From: Actinotalea sp. JY-7876
GTDB taxonomy: Bacteria > Actinomycetota > Actinomycetes > Actinomycetales > Cellulomonadaceae
Reading direction: 5' to 3'
DNA: 64,000 bases
NCBI RefSeq assembly: GCF_014042015.1
Contig: NZ_CP059493.1
Coordinates: forward strand, 558,001-622,000
A program made the translations under genes and the position numbers. The notes under the pieces were generated by a model. It ran no database searches. It was not told the origin of the DNA and saw nothing but the letters and a program-made list of their open reading frames with translations. How positions within the stretch are numbered: position 1 is the first letter of the stretch; each line of letters starts with the position of its first letter. Below, piece after piece: positions 31,714-41,802 of this stretch.

Positions 31714-32396
31714 CGCGCATCCTCGTGGTGGAGGACGAGGAGTCCTACCGCGACCCGCTGTCCTACCTGCTGCGCAAGGAGGGCTTCGAGGTCTCGGAGG
31801 CCGCGACCGGGCCGGCGGCGCTCGAGGAGTTCGCCCGCGGGGGAGCGGACCTCGTGCTGCTCGACCTCATGCTGCCGGGCCTGGGCGGCGTCGAGGTGTG
31901 CCGGCGCCTGCGCCAGACGAGCACGGTGCCGGTCATCATGCTCACGGCCAAGGACAGCGAGATCGACAAGGTCGTGGGCCTGGAGATCGGGGCCGACGAC
32001 TACGTCACGAAGCCGTACTCGTCGCGCGAGCTCCTCGCTCGCATCCGCGCCGTCCTGCGCCGGCGCACCGAGGCCCCGGACGCGGGCGACGACGGCGTGC
32101 TCGAGGCGGGCCCCGTGCGCCTCGACCCGGAGCGCCACACGGTGGAGGTCGCCGGGACGCCCACCGCGTTCCCGCTCAAGGAGTTCGAGCTCCTGGAGTA
32201 CCTCATGCGCAACGCGGGCCGCGTGCTCACGCGTGGGCAGCTCATCGACCGCGTGTGGGGCTCGGACTACGTGGGGGACACCAAGACGCTCGACGTCCAC
32301 GTCAAGCGCATCCGGGCCAAGATCGAGCCCGACCCGGCGCACCCCGTGCGGCTGCAGACGGTGCGCGGCCTCGGGTACAAGCTCGCCGACGACTGA
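31710..32396 (+). CDS. regX3: phosphate response regulator RegX3/PhoP
   Basis: OmpR-family regulator of 228 aa: receiver with phospho-acceptor Asp52 in LVLLDLMLPG and Lys in VTKPYSSRELLARI, then a winged-helix DNA-binding domain (FPLKEFELLEYLMRNAGRVLTRGQLIDRVWGSDY, LDVHVKRIRAKIE). It should bind the GTTCACC repeats before pstS and phoU. Overlap ATGA with senX3 ensures paired synthesis. Confidence 0.95.
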   Translation: MTRILVVEDEESYRDPLSYLLRKEGFEVSEAATGPAALEEFARGGADLVLLDLMLPGLGGVEVCRRLRQTSTVPVIMLTAKDSEIDKVVGLEIGADDYVTKPYSSRELLARIRAVLRRRTEAPDAGDDGVLEAGPVRLDPERHTVEVAGTPTAFPLKEFELLEYLMRNAGRVLTRGQLIDRVWGSDYVGDTKTLDVHVKRIRAKIEPDPAHPVRLQTVRGLGYKLADD

Positions 32397-32449
32397 TCTG
32401 CCCCGCTCGCGCCGCCCGCTGGGCGCGAGCGACCGAACCGTCCCGTCCT

Positions 32450-32489
32450 GTTCACCCGGCGTTCACCGACGCCCGGCTCCCCGGTCACC
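32450..32489 (+). promoter_or_regulatory. predicted PHO box of pstS
   Basis: GTTCACC at 32450-32456 and 32461-32467, 11 bp apart, plus GGTCACC at 32483-32489, exactly 22 bp on, so the units share one 11-bp phase with one degenerate unit between. This is the classic PhoP direct-repeat layout. A TAGCGT at 32499-32504 is a likely -10, placing the box over the -35 region, as expected for an activator. Confidence 0.82.
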
Positions 32490-32557
32490 CGGGCTGCCTA
32501 GCGTCGCAGGCGCCGGGTGCAGACCGCCCCGTGCGCGGAACGACAGGACGGAACACC

Positions 32558-33670
32558 GTGACAATCGATCGACTCGGCCGCGGGACGACCGTCGTCGCCG
32601 TCGGCGCGCTCTGCCTGAGCCTGGCCGCCTGCGGCTCCGACGACGCGGTCCCGGGCGCCACCGCCTCGGGCTCGACCGACGTGCAGGAGGTCTCGACCCT
32701 GAGCGGCCAGCTCGAGGGCGCCGGGGCCAGCTCCCAGGAGTCCGCGATGCAGGCGTGGATCGCCGGCTTCCAGAGCGCCAACCCCGACGTGTCCGTGGCC
32801 TACGACCCGGTCGGGTCGGGCGGGGGCCGCACGCAGTTCCTCGAGGGCGGCACGCTCTTCGCGGGCTCCGACGCCGCGCTCGACGACGACGAGCTCGCCC
32901 AGGTCGCGGAGCGCTGCGTCAGCGGCGAGGCCGCCGAGCTGCCCCTGTACATCTCCCCGATCGCCGTGATCTTCAACCTCGAGGGCGTCGACCAGCTCAA
33001 CATGTCGGCGGCCACGATCGCGGGGATCTTCGACCAGAAGATCACCTCCTGGGACGCGCCCGAGATCGCCGCGGAGAACCCGGGGGTCGCGCTCCCCGCG
33101 CTGCCGATCACGCCGGTCAACCGCTCCGACGAGTCCGGCACGACCGAGAACTTCACCGAGTACCTCGCCGCGACGGCGCCGCAGGCCTGGCCGTACGAGG
33201 CCAGCGGTGACTGGCCGGTCTCCGGCGGCCAGTCGGCCCAGGGCACGTCCGGCGTGGTCCAGACGGTCACGGACGGCGAGGGCACGATCGGCTACGCCGA
33301 CGCGTCGAAGGCCGGCTCGCTCGGCACGGTCGCGGTCAAGGTCGGGGAGTCCTACGTGCCGTACTCGCCCGAGGCGGCCGCCGCCGTCGTCGACGCGTCG
33401 CCGCGCGTCGAGGGGCGAGGGGACGCGAGCCTCGTGGTCGAGCTCGACCGCACCACGATGGCCGACGGCGCCTACCCGCTCGTGCTGATCTCGTACTCGG
33501 TCGCGTGCACGCAGTACGAGGACGCCGCCGAGGGCGAGCTGGTGCAGGCCTTCCTGTCGTACGTCGCGAGCGAGGAGGGCCAGCAGGCCGCGGCCGAGTC
33601 GGCCGGTGCCGCGCCCATCTCCGACTCGCTGCGCACCGACGTCGAGGCCGTCCTCGAGTCCATCGCGTGA
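32558..33670 (+). CDS. pstS: phosphate-binding lipoprotein PstS
   Basis: 370 aa; the signal peptide ends in LAAC with lipidated Cys25. The phosphate-binding segments GAGASSQESAMQAWIAGF, DPVGSGGGRTQFLEGGTLFAGSDA and NRSDESGTTENFTEYL are present. It captures inorganic phosphate for PstCAB. The GTG start follows AGGACGGA. Strong PHO boxes and a -10 lie in the 160-bp upstream gap. Confidence 0.95.
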   Translation: MTIDRLGRGTTVVAVGALCLSLAACGSDDAVPGATASGSTDVQEVSTLSGQLEGAGASSQESAMQAWIAGFQSANPDVSVAYDPVGSGGGRTQFLEGGTLFAGSDAALDDDELAQVAERCVSGEAAELPLYISPIAVIFNLEGVDQLNMSAATIAGIFDQKITSWDAPEIAAENPGVALPALPITPVNRSDESGTTENFTEYLAATAPQAWPYEASGDWPVSGGQSAQGTSGVVQTVTDGEGTIGYADASKAGSLGTVAVKVGESYVPYSPEAAAAVVDASPRVEGRGDASLVVELDRTTMADGAYPLVLISYSVACTQYEDAAEGELVQAFLSYVASEEGQQAAAESAGAAPISDSLRTDVEAVLESIA

Positions 33671-33689
33671 CGAGCGCCCGGAGCACACG

Positions 33690-34745
33690 GTGAGCAGCAG
33701 CACCCCACGGCTGGCCGCGCCGGACCGGGCGACGCCGTCGCCCGCGCCGGCGTCGGCCGGCGCGCACGGGCCGGCCGGTCGGCCGGCCCGTGCGCCGTCC
33801 ACCCTCGAGCGGCGGCGCCACCGGGACCTCGCCGGGCGGCTGTTCGCCCGGGCGGCGACCGGCGCCGGCGCGACGATCCTCGTGGTGCTGGCCGCGGTCG
33901 CCGGCTTCCTCGTGCTCCGCGCCTGGCCCGCGCTGACGGCCAGCCCGCAGGAGCTGAGCGAGGGCATCCAGTGGTTCCCGCAGGACACCTCGCTCCTCGG
34001 CTTCGTCGGGCCCCTGCTCTTCGGCACCGTGCTGGCGGCCGTCGTGGCGCTGGTCATCGCGGTGCCGCTCGCGGTGGGCATCGCGCTCTTCACGTCGCAC
34101 TACGCGCCGCGGCGCCTCGCGGCGGGCCTCGGGTACGTCGTGGACCTGCTCGCCGCGGTCCCGTCCGTCGTCTACGGCCTGTGGGGCATCGTGTGGCTCG
34201 CGCCGCGCCTGCACCCCGTCTGGGACTGGCTCGCGAGCACGCTCGGCTTCATCCCGCTGTTCACCGGGCCCGCGAGCAACCCGCCGCGCACGCTCATGAC
34301 CGTGGGCGTCGTGCTCGCCGTCATGATCCTTCCCATCATCACGGCCGTGTCCCGCGAGGTCTTCCTCCAGACGCCCCGCCTGCACGAGGAGGCGGCGCTG
34401 GCGATGGGTGCGACCCGCTGGGAGATGATCCGGATGGCGGTCCTGCCGTTCGGTCGCTCCGGGATCATCAGCGCCGCGATGCTCGGGCTCGGGCGCGCCC
34501 TCGGCGAGACGATGGCCGTGCTCATGATCCTCTCGCCCGGGTTCACGTACTCGCTGCACCTCCTGCAGGCGGGGCAGCACCAGACCATCGCGGCGAACAT
34601 CGCGAACCAGTTCCCCGAGGCCAACCCGCTGGGCGTCAGCGCGCTCATCGCCACGGGCCTGGCGCTGTTCGTCATCACCCTGGTCGTCAACATGGCCGCG
34701 CGCTGGGTCGTCTCCCGGCGCAAGGACTTCTCCGGAGCGAACTGA
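33690..34745 (+). CDS. pstC: phosphate ABC transporter permease PstC
   Basis: 351 aa. A disordered Pro/Ala N-terminus of about 50 residues is followed by six membrane helices of the BPD_transp_1 family. The EAA loop reads [27 protein letters not shown] and meets the PstB ATPase. [22 protein letters not shown] is the PstC signature. GTG 33690 has GGAG upstream. Stop and next start share one base. Confidence 0.94.
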   Translation: MSSSTPRLAAPDRATPSPAPASAGAHGPAGRPARAPSTLERRRHRDLAGRLFARAATGAGATILVVLAAVAGFLVLRAWPALTASPQELSEGIQWFPQDTSLLGFVGPLLFGTVLAAVVALVIAVPLAVGIALFTSHYAPRRLAAGLGYVVDLLAAVPSVVYGLWGIVWLAPRLHPVWDWLASTLGFIPLFTGPASNPPRTLMTVGVVLAVMILPIITAVSREVFLQTPRLHEEAALAMGATRWEMIRMAVLPFGRSGIISAAMLGLGRALGETMAVLMILSPGFTYSLHLLQAGQHQTIAANIANQFPEANPLGVSALIATGLALFVITLVVNMAARWVVSRRKDFSGAN

Positions 34746-35704
34746 TGGCCACCACCACGCCGACGCCCACCGCCGCCGGCACCCCGACCACGCGTCAGCT
34801 GCTCACCACCGCGGACCCGCGCCGTCGCCTGACCGACCGCACGATGACCGTGGTGGTCGGGCTCGCGTTCGCGATCGCGCTGGTCCCGCTGCTGTCCCTC
34901 GCGTGGACGGTGGTGAGCAACGGGATCGGGCGCCTCTCGCCGTACTTCCTGTCGGTCTCGATGCGCGGCGTCCACGGCGGCATGGACGCGGGCGGCATCT
35001 ACCACGCGATCCTCGGCACGGTCCTGATCACCGGCGTGGCAGCGCTCATCTCGGTGCCGATCGGCATCATGACCGCGGTCTACCTCGTCGAGTACGGGCG
35101 CGGGCCGCTCGCCCGCGCCGTGACCTTCTTCGTCGACGTGATGACGGGCATCCCGTCGATCGTCGCCGGCCTGTTCGCGTACGCGCTCTTCGCGGTGATC
35201 TTCGGGCCGGGCGTGCGCTTCGGCCTGGTCGGCTCGGTCGCGCTCTCGGTGCTCATGATCCCGGTGGTCGTGCGCTCGTCGGAGGAGATGCTGCGGCTCG
35301 TGCCCCACGAGCTGCGCGAGGCGTCCTACGCCCTCGGCGTCCCCCAGTGGCTCACGATCGTCAAGGTCGTCCTGCGGACCGCGGCCGGCGGGCTCGTCAC
35401 GGGCGTCATGCTCGCCGTCGCGCGCGTCATCGGCGAGACGGCGCCGCTCCTGGTCACCGTCGGCGTCATCGACTCCATCAACGCCAACGTCTTCGAGGGC
35501 CGGATGATGACGCTGCCGGTGTACGTCTTCCGCCAGTACGCGCAGGGCCTGGTGCCGTGCGCCGAGGGCGCGACCGACTGCATCGCCACGGTCAACATCG
35601 ACCGGGCCTGGGCCGCCGCGCTCACCCTCATCCTCATCGTCATGGCCATCAACCTGCTGGCCCGCCTCGTCGCGCGGTACTTCGCGCCGCGGGCCGCCCG
35701 CTGA
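34745..35704 (+). CDS. pstA: phosphate ABC transporter permease PstA
   Basis: 319 aa, six membrane helices with the coupling loop [30 protein letters not shown] and the PstA-typical [14 protein letters not shown] cysteine pair ([10 protein letters not shown], near residues 276-283) lies in an outward loop, presumably disulfide-bonded. It pairs with PstC in the membrane channel. Confidence 0.94.
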   Translation: MATTTPTPTAAGTPTTRQLLTTADPRRRLTDRTMTVVVGLAFAIALVPLLSLAWTVVSNGIGRLSPYFLSVSMRGVHGGMDAGGIYHAILGTVLITGVAALISVPIGIMTAVYLVEYGRGPLARAVTFFVDVMTGIPSIVAGLFAYALFAVIFGPGVRFGLVGSVALSVLMIPVVVRSSEEMLRLVPHELREASYALGVPQWLTIVKVVLRTAAGGLVTGVMLAVARVIGETAPLLVTVGVIDSINANVFEGRMMTLPVYVFRQYAQGLVPCAEGATDCIATVNIDRAWAAALTLILIVMAINLLARLVARYFAPRAAR

Positions 35705-35721
35705 CCCGGAAGGACGCCCTC

Positions 35722-36501
35722 GTGGCACAGCGCATCGACATCAAGGACCTCGACGTCTACTACGGCAGCTTCAAGGCGGTCGAGGGCGTCACGATGACCA
35801 TCGAACCCCGCTCGATCACCGCCCTGATCGGTCCGTCGGGGTGCGGGAAGTCGACGTTCCTGCGCACGCTCAACCGCATGCACGAGGTGCTGCCGGGGGC
35901 GCGCGTCGAGGGCAGCGTCCTCATGGACGACGTCGACCTGTACGGGCGTGACGTCGACCCCGTCGCGGTGCGCCGCCAGGTCGGCATGGTCTTCCAGCGG
36001 CCCAACCCGTTCCCGACGATGTCGATCGCCGAGAACGTGCTGGCCGGGGTGCGCCTGAACAACCGGAGGATCTCCAAGGGCGACGCGACCGACCTGGTCG
36101 AGTCGTCGCTGCGGGGCGCGAACCTGTGGAACGAGGTCAAGGACCGGCTCGGGCGCCCCGGCTCCTCGCTCTCCGGCGGCCAGCAGCAGCGGCTCTGCAT
36201 CGCCCGCGCCATCGCGGTGAAGCCGCAGGTGCTGCTCATGGACGAGCCGTGCTCGGCGCTCGACCCGATCTCGACGCTCGCGATCGAGGACCTCATGGCC
36301 GAGCTCAAGGACGACTACACGATCGTGATCGTGACCCACAACATGCAGCAGGCCGCCCGCGTGAGCGACCGGACGGCCTTCTTCACGATCGAGGGCACGG
36401 GCAAGCCGGGCCGGCTCGTCGAGATGGACGACACCAGCACGATGTTCTCCACGCCGGCGCAGCAGGCGACGGAGGACTACATCTCGGGTCGCTTCGGCTG
36501 A
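35722..36501 (+). CDS. pstB: phosphate ABC transporter ATPase PstB
   Basis: 259 aa ATPase: Walker [10 protein letters not shown], the PstB-type [15 protein letters not shown] after the Q-loop, signature [16 protein letters not shown], Walker [17 protein letters not shown]. The GTG start follows GGAAGGA. The end is followed by a small hairpin (GCTGAC/GTCAGC at 36497-36516), a weak candidate terminator before the convergent lipoprotein gene. Confidence 0.96.
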   Translation: MAQRIDIKDLDVYYGSFKAVEGVTMTIEPRSITALIGPSGCGKSTFLRTLNRMHEVLPGARVEGSVLMDDVDLYGRDVDPVAVRRQVGMVFQRPNPFPTMSIAENVLAGVRLNNRRISKGDATDLVESSLRGANLWNEVKDRLGRPGSSLSGGQQQRLCIARAIAVKPQVLLMDEPCSALDPISTLAIEDLMAELKDDYTIVIVTHNMQQAARVSDRTAFFTIEGTGKPGRLVEMDDTSTMFSTPAQQATEDYISGRFG

Positions 36502-36526
36502 CGCCGGTCGGTCAGCGGGGAGCGGG

Positions 36527-37009
36527 CTACTCGGCGTCGGGGACGTGGTCCGCGTACTCGGGCAGCGTGCCGTCCAGGACGGGCACGTTGACCGTCGTGC
36601 TGCCGCTGACGTCCGACGCCATCATGAGCCGGGCGAACGTGCCCGGGGCGGCGTCGACCGCGGCGATCTCGACCTCCTCGCCGTCCTGGTTCAGCAGGAC
36701 GGTCTCGCGGGAGCGGACCTCGAACGAGGCGATCTCCTCGCCGTCGAGCGCGAACGTCACCTCGGCGTCGTCGCCGTCGTTGGTCACCGCGCCCACGAGG
36801 GCGCCGGGCTCGCCGTCACCGGTGGTCAGGATCACGAGGTTGCCGGCGCGCAGGTCGCCGACCTGCGCCATCACGCCGTCGGACGCCGCGTAGTCGTCCT
36901 GCGTCGTGATCGGGTTGGTCGCCGAGCAGGCGCTCAGGGTCAGCGCGAGGGTCACGGAGGCGACCGAGGCGGCGGCCGTGACGACGGCGTGACGGGGGCG
37001 GCTGGTCAC
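36527..37009 (-). CDS. LpqE-like lipoprotein
   Basis: 160 aa with a lipoprotein signal ending LSAC (Cys about residue 28) and a small beta-rich secreted domain ([44 protein letters not shown]). It lies divergently beside carD exactly as mycobacterial LpqE does, and the layout of the domain fits. The role is not known; a copper or cell-envelope function has been suggested for relatives but is not visible here. The GTG start follows AGGAGCC. Confidence 0.75.
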   Translation of the reverse strand: MTSRPRHAVVTAAASVASVTLALTLSACSATNPITTQDDYAASDGVMAQVGDLRAGNLVILTTGDGEPGALVGAVTNDGDDAEVTFALDGEEIASFEVRSRETVLLNQDGEEVEIAAVDAAPGTFARLMMASDVSGSTTVNVPVLDGTLPEYADHVPDAE

Positions 37010-37165
37010 TCGTGGCTCCTGGGGCAAGACGGCGGGCGTGACGACGGCACGTGCGGGCCGCCAGCCTATCGTCAGGGGCGCTCCCGGCTGGCGCGCGGCC
37101 GCGCTACCGGCCCCTGACCTGCGAAAACGGTCCGCGCGGCCCATCCGGGCAGGCGAAAGCCATGG

Positions 37166-37171
37166 TAAGGT
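37166..37171 (+). promoter_or_regulatory. carD -10 element
   Basis: TAAGGT lies 28 nt before the carD ATG, giving a leader of about 20 nt that contains the ribosome-binding stretch GAAAGGGGA (37182-37190). No clear -35 is visible. Confidence 0.55.
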
Positions 37172-37199
37172 GGGGTTCCGCGAAAGGGGACCCCTCCAC

Positions 37200-37682
37200 A
37201 TGACCTTCACCGTAGGCGAGACTGTTGTCTATCCGCACCACGGGGCCGCACTGATCGAGGAGATCAAGACCCGCACCATCCGCGGTGAGGCCAAGCTCTA
37301 CCTCAAGCTCAAGGTCGCCCAGGGCGACCTCACGATCGAGGTGCCGGCGGAGAACGTCGACCTGGTCGGTGTCCGCGACGTCGTCGGCCAGGAGGGCCTC
37401 GAGCGCGTGTTCGACGTCCTGCGGGCGCCGTACACCGAGGAGCCGACCAACTGGTCGCGCCGTTACAAGGCCAACCTCGAGAAGCTCGCCTCGGGTGACG
37501 TCATCAAGGTCGCCGAGGTGGTCCGCGACCTCTCGCGCCGCGACGCCGACCGCGGCCTGTCCGCCGGCGAGAAGCGCATGCTGGCCAAGGCCCGTCAGAT
37601 CCTCGTCTCGGAGCTCGCGCTCGCGGAGCACACCGAGGAGGAGAAGGCCGAGGCCATCCTCGACGAGGTCCTCGCCTCCTGA
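37200..37682 (+). CDS. carD: RNA polymerase-binding transcription regulator CarD
   Basis: 160 aa. The N-terminal Tudor-like RNAP-interaction domain ([20 protein letters not shown]) binds the RNAP beta subunit. The helical C-terminal DNA-binding domain includes [32 protein letters not shown], with the Trp that stabilises the open promoter bubble. Global regulator, especially of rRNA promoters, in actinobacteria. ispD and ispF follow in the usual order. Confidence 0.96.
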   Translation: MTFTVGETVVYPHHGAALIEEIKTRTIRGEAKLYLKLKVAQGDLTIEVPAENVDLVGVRDVVGQEGLERVFDVLRAPYTEEPTNWSRRYKANLEKLASGDVIKVAEVVRDLSRRDADRGLSAGEKRMLAKARQILVSELALAEHTEEEKAEAILDEVLAS

Positions 37683-37695
37683 GGCGCACGGACCC

Positions 37696-38433
37696 GTGCG
37701 CACGGTCGCGATCCTCACGGCTGCCGGGAGCGGCACCCGCCTCGGCAGCGACCGACCCAAGGCCCTGGTGCCCCTAGGGGGCGTCCCGCTCGTGGTCCAC
37801 GCGGCCCGCGCGCTCCTCGGCGCGCTCCCGCTGGACCGGCTCGTGGTGACCGCGCCGCCGGGTGCCGTCGACGACGTCGCACGCGCGCTGGCCGACGCCG
37901 GCGTCCCGGGCGCCCGCGGCCGGGCGGCGTCGCTCGAGGTGGTCCGCGGCGGGCCGAGCCGTCAGGCGTCCGTCGCGGCCGGGCTCGCGGCGCTCGCCGA
38001 GGCCGGGCTGGACGCCGAGGACGTCGTGCTCGTGCACGACGCCGCCCGCCCGCTCGTCGGCCACGCCACCATCCGCCGCGTGGTCGAGGGGGCGCGGCGC
38101 CACGGCGCCGTGGTCCCCGGCCTGCCCGTGGCCGACACGGTCAAGGCGGTCGACCAGCACGGCCGCGTGGTCGGGACCCCCGAGCGCAGCACCCTGCGGG
38201 CGGTGCAGACGCCCCAGGGCTTCACCTACGCCGTGCTCCGCCGAGCGCACGCCGTCGGCGCGCACCGGGCGTCCGACGAGGCGACCGCGGCGACCGACGA
38301 CGCCGGTCTGGTCGAGTCGATGGGGCTCGACGTCCACGTCGTCGTGGGGGACCCGCGCGGGCTCAAGGTGACCACCACCGCGGACCTCGAGACCGCCGAG
38401 CGGCTCCTCGCCCATGCCGAGGTCGCGCGGTGA
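37696..38433 (+). CDS. ispD: 2-C-methyl-D-erythritol 4-phosphate cytidylyltransferase IspD
   Basis: MEP-pathway enzyme making CDP-methylerythritol. The nucleotide loop [25 protein letters not shown] with catalytic Arg and Lys, [11 protein letters not shown], and [14 protein letters not shown] are all present. 245 aa from a GTG 13 nt after carD. It overlaps ispF by 4 nt. Confidence 0.95.
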   Translation: MRTVAILTAAGSGTRLGSDRPKALVPLGGVPLVVHAARALLGALPLDRLVVTAPPGAVDDVARALADAGVPGARGRAASLEVVRGGPSRQASVAAGLAALAEAGLDAEDVVLVHDAARPLVGHATIRRVVEGARRHGAVVPGLPVADTVKAVDQHGRVVGTPERSTLRAVQTPQGFTYAVLRRAHAVGAHRASDEATAATDDAGLVESMGLDVHVVVGDPRGLKVTTTADLETAERLLAHAEVAR

Positions 38434-38918
38434 CGGGCCTGCCCCGCACGGGGATCGGCGTCGACGTCCACGCCTTCGCGCCGCCGGGCGAGGAGCGCGA
38501 GCTCTGGGTCGCCGGCCTGCACTGGCCGGGCGAGCGCGGGCTCGCCGGCCACTCCGACGCCGACGTCGCGGCGCACGCCGCGGCGGACGCGCTGCTCGCG
38601 GCCGCGGGCCTGGGCGACCTCGGCTCCACCTTCGGCACGTCCGCCCCGCGGTGGGCGGGCGCGTCCGGCGCGTCCCTGCTGGCGGAGGCCGCGCGCCTCG
38701 TCCGGGAGGCGGGCTTCGAGGTCGGCAACGTCGCCGTCCAGGTCATCGGCAACCGGCCGCGCCTGGGCCCGCGTCGCGCCGAGGCCGAGGCCGCGCTGTC
38801 AGCCGCCGTCGGCGCGGACGTCCACGTCTCGGCGACCACCACCGACGGGCTCGGCCTCACGGGGCGCGGCGAGGGCCTCGCCGCGCTCGCCACCGCGCTC
38901 GTCGTCGCGCGCCGCTGA
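38430..38918 (+). CDS. ispF: 2-C-methyl-D-erythritol 2,4-cyclodiphosphate synthase IspF
   Basis: 162 aa trimeric enzyme of the MEP pathway. Metal ligands are visible in GIGVDVHAF (Asp, His) and [12 protein letters not shown] (His); the C-terminal [17 protein letters not shown] is standard. The GTG overlaps the ispD stop as GTGA. The last 120 bp are also the antisense of the convergent exporter gene's tail. Confidence 0.95.
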   Translation: MTGLPRTGIGVDVHAFAPPGEERELWVAGLHWPGERGLAGHSDADVAAHAAADALLAAAGLGDLGSTFGTSAPRWAGASGASLLAEAARLVREAGFEVGNVAVQVIGNRPRLGPRRAEAEAALSAAVGADVHVSATTTDGLGLTGRGEGLAALATALVVARR

Positions 38919-39794
38919 GGGGCCTCGCCGCAGGCTGCCGAGCAGCACGCCGACGACCACCAGGACCCCGAGGCAGAGCTCGACCGGCTCGGCGCGCTCC
39001 CCGAGCACGAGCGCGGCGAGCGCGATCCCGACGACGGGGACGAGCATCGAGAACGGGGCCACGCTGCTCGACGGGTTGCGTGCGAGGAGCGTCGTCCAGA
39101 TCCCCGAGCCGACCACCGTCGCGACGAGCACGCTGTACGCCAGGCCGAGGAGCGCCGGCGCCGCGGCCGGTGCGTCGAGCGTGGTGAGGGACGCGCCGAT
39201 CGCCTCCGGGCCCTCGAGCGCCAGGGAGAGGGCCAGCAGCGGGAGCGGCGGTACGACCGACATCCACGCCATCAACCGCATCGGGCTCTGCGGCCGGGCC
39301 TGGCGCGAGGCCAGGTTGCCCAGGGCCCAGCCGAGTCCGCCCGCGACGGTGAGCAGCACGGGGACCGCCGCCGCGTGGCCCCCGAGCAGTCCGCGGTGCA
39401 CGGCGATGCCGGCGAGCCCGGCCACGGCGAGCACGACGCCCGCGACCTGCCGGCCCGTGAGCCGCTCGCGCAGCCACCAGGCGGCGAGCAGCACGGTGAA
39501 GGGCGCGGAGGACTGCAGCACGAGGGAGCTCAGCCCGGTCGGCATGCCCGTCGTCAGGGCGAGGAAGAGGAAGCCGAACTGCAGGATGCCGAAGCCGACG
39601 CCGTAGCCCACGAGCCAGCGCAGCCGGACCGCAGGGCGGGGGACCAGGAGGACCGTGGGCACCGCGATGAGGGCGAACCGCAGCGCCGCGAGGAAGAACG
39701 GCGGGAAGTGCTCGAGCGACGCGTGGATCGCCAGGAAGTTGGCGCCCCACAGGACCGCGACCACCAGGGCGAGGAGGCGGTCCCGTGAGCTCAT
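38799..39794 (-). CDS. DMT-superfamily (EamA) exporter
   Basis: 331 aa with about ten membrane helices in two EamA repeats; N-terminal [21 protein letters not shown] and the [23 protein letters not shown] motif match YdcZ/RhaT-like exporters. Start ATG 39794 is preferred to 39830, since CAGGCT stands 6 nt upstream. The C-terminal 40 residues are hydrophilic and encoded antisense to ispF; the membrane part ends near LLGSLRRG. It is divergent from a LysR gene that probably controls it. Substrate unknown, possibly an amino acid or metabolite. Confidence 0.88.
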   Translation of the reverse strand: MSSRDRLLALVVAVLWGANFLAIHASLEHFPPFFLAALRFALIAVPTVLLVPRPAVRLRWLVGYGVGFGILQFGFLFLALTTGMPTGLSSLVLQSSAPFTVLLAAWWLRERLTGRQVAGVVLAVAGLAGIAVHRGLLGGHAAAVPVLLTVAGGLGWALGNLASRQARPQSPMRLMAWMSVVPPLPLLALSLALEGPEAIGASLTTLDAPAAAPALLGLAYSVLVATVVGSGIWTTLLARNPSSSVAPFSMLVPVVGIALAALVLGERAEPVELCLGVLVVVGVLLGSLRRGPSAARDDERGGERGEALAAPREAEPVGGGRRDVDVRADGG

Positions 39795-39865
39795 GCCCCG
39801 AGCCTGTCCGAGCGGGTCGTGCAGCACCATCGAAAGATCCTGAACGGAGGGTTTAGCGTTCCTGC

Positions 39866-40777
39866 ATGGACCTTCGGCACCTGGAGTCGCTGCGCGCGGT
39901 GCGGGACCACGGCGGCGTGGTGGCGGCCGCCCGGGCGCTGCACCTGACCCCCTCGGCGGTGTCCCAGCAGCTCGCCGCGCTGCAGCGCGGCACGGGGGTG
40001 CCCCTCGTCGAGCGGGTCGGGCGCGGCGTCCGCCTCACGGCGGCGGGGTCCGAGCTCGCGGACCGGGCGCTCGAGGTCGCCGTCGCCCTGAGCCGGGCCG
40101 AGGCCGCCGTCGACGCCTACCTCGAGCGGCCGACGGGGCGGGTGCGCGTGGCCGCGTTCCCCAGCGCCGCCACGATGCTGTTCCCCGGGCTGCTCGCGCG
40201 CCTGGACGCCGACGCTCCCGGCATCGACGTCGAGCTAGCCGACGAGGATGTCGCGCAGGGCGAGTTCCCGGCGCTGACCGCGCGGCACGACGTCGTCGTC
40301 GCGCACCGCCCGGACGTGCCCGCGCGCTGGGGGCCGGATCTCGTCGTCGTCCCGCTGCTGCGCGAGCCGCTCGACGTCGCGCTGCCGCCCGGCCACCGCC
40401 TCGCCGGTCGCGAGGCGCTCACGCCCGGCGACCTCGCGCACGAGCGGTGGGTCACGGTCCGCGAGGGCTTCCCCGTCGCGGCCGTCCTGGACGCGGTCGC
40501 GGAGGCCGCGGGCGCGCCACCGCACGTCGTGCAGCGGATCAACGACTTCGGTGTGGTCGAGGCGCTCGTCGCCGCGGGGCACGGCGTCTCCTTGCTGCCG
40601 CGGTACACCGCCGACCACCGTGACGGCGCCCGCTTCGCGCTCGTGCCGCTGCGTGGTGTCCGGGCGGCGCGGCGGGTGGACGCCCTCGTGCGCCCGGACC
40701 GGGCCGAGCGGGTCGTGGTGCGCCGCGTCGTGGACGCCCTGCGCGCGGAGGCCGAGCGCGTGGCCACGGGCGGCTGA
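39866..40777 (+). CDS. LysR-family transcriptional regulator
   Basis: 303 aa. Winged helix at the N-terminus (MDLRHLESLRAVRDHGGVVAAARALHLTPSAVSQQLAALQ) and a LysR substrate domain (VRVAAFPSAATMLFPGLLARLDADAPGIDVELADE). TAGCGT at 39854-39859 lies 6 nt before the ATG, indicating leaderless expression. It faces away from the EamA exporter across 71 bp, the arrangement of a local LysR switch; the inducer is unknown. Confidence 0.92.
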   Translation: MDLRHLESLRAVRDHGGVVAAARALHLTPSAVSQQLAALQRGTGVPLVERVGRGVRLTAAGSELADRALEVAVALSRAEAAVDAYLERPTGRVRVAAFPSAATMLFPGLLARLDADAPGIDVELADEDVAQGEFPALTARHDVVVAHRPDVPARWGPDLVVVPLLREPLDVALPPGHRLAGREALTPGDLAHERWVTVREGFPVAAVLDAVAEAAGAPPHVVQRINDFGVVEALVAAGHGVSLLPRYTADHRDGARFALVPLRGVRAARRVDALVRPDRAERVVVRRVVDALRAEAERVATGG

Positions 40778-40808
40778 GGGCGGGCCGCGCGGTCCGTGCG
40801 GGGCGGCG

Positions 40809-41744
40809 TCAGGGGTGCAGGACGATCTTGCCGTCGACCGTCCCGGCCATGCCCGCCCGGTGCGCGCGGGTGGCCTCCTCCAGCGGGTACCTCGCTCCCA
40901 CCCTGACGTCGATGCGGTGGTCGGTCCACAGGCGCAGCAGCTCGGTGCGGGCCCGGCGGCGGACCTCGGTGCCGGGGTCCGAGCCGGCCCCGGCACCCAG
41001 CAGCGCGATGCCCGTGCCGGCGGCGTGCGCGTGCCCCGCCACGGTCGCGATGCGGCTGCGGTCCGCGACCAGCGCGAGCGACGTCGTGATGGCCTCGGGC
41101 GTCCCCGCGCAGTCGATGGCCGCCGTCACGCCGTGCGGCGCGGCGTGGCGCACGCGGTCCTCCAGGCCAGGCCCGTAGGGCACGGGCACCGCGTGCAGCT
41201 CGGTGAGGTGGTCCCAGTTGGCGCGGCTGGCCGTGCCGACGACGCGGGCGCCGCGGGCGTGGGCCAGCTGGACGACCGCGGACCCGACGCCGCCGGCGGC
41301 CCCGTGGACGAGGACCGTGTCGCCCGCGCCCACCCGCGTGGCGGCGATGGCGTGGAACGCCGTGACCCCCGTGACCATGAGGCCGGCCGCCTTCTCCCAG
41401 CTGCGGTCGGCCGGCTTGGGCAGCACCGACGTCGCCCGCACGAGGACGCGCTCGGCGTAGGCCCCGGTCACGGGGTAGGCGATGACCTCGTCGCCGGGCC
41501 TCACGCCCGGCACGTCCGGCCCGACGGCGGCGACGACGCCCGACGCCTCGAACCCCAGGCGCAGCGGGAGCCGGTCGGGGTCGGTGCCCCAGACGCCCGT
41601 GTACTGCTTCCAGTCCCCGGGGTTCACCCCGGCCGCCCGCACCTCGAGGAGCACCTGGCCCGGGCCGGGCGGGCCGCCCTCGACGTCCACGACCTCGAGG
41701 ACCTCGGGTCCGCCGTATCTCGGGGCCACCACGGCGCGCGTCAT
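40809..41744 (-). CDS. zinc-type alcohol dehydrogenase / quinone reductase family protein
   Basis: 311 aa MDR superfamily. The GroES-like N-terminal half has the ARAAGVNPGDWKQYTG loop but no zinc cysteines, as in NADPH:quinone oxidoreductases. The Rossmann half has the nucleotide motif VHGAAGGVGSAVVQLAHARGARVVGTA. GATGAT is 6 nt before the ATG. Likely an NADPH-dependent reductase of quinones or enones. Confidence 0.88.
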   Translation of the reverse strand: MTRAVVAPRYGGPEVLEVVDVEGGPPGPGQVLLEVRAAGVNPGDWKQYTGVWGTDPDRLPLRLGFEASGVVAAVGPDVPGVRPGDEVIAYPVTGAYAERVLVRATSVLPKPADRSWEKAAGLMVTGVTAFHAIAATRVGAGDTVLVHGAAGGVGSAVVQLAHARGARVVGTASRANWDHLTELHAVPVPYGPGLEDRVRHAAPHGVTAAIDCAGTPEAITTSLALVADRSRIATVAGHAHAAGTGIALLGAGAGSDPGTEVRRRARTELLRLWTDHRIDVRVGARYPLEEATRAHRAGMAGTVDGKIVLHP

Positions 41745-41802
41745 GGCTCGATCATCACCCGTCCGTGCGGCGCGGGCGAGCGCTCGCGGCGCGGGTCCGG
41801 CC

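Noticed and set aside
36497-36516. Terminator after pstB
   Set aside because: The stem is only six base pairs and begins inside the last codons of pstB, with no T tract; not reported as a feature.
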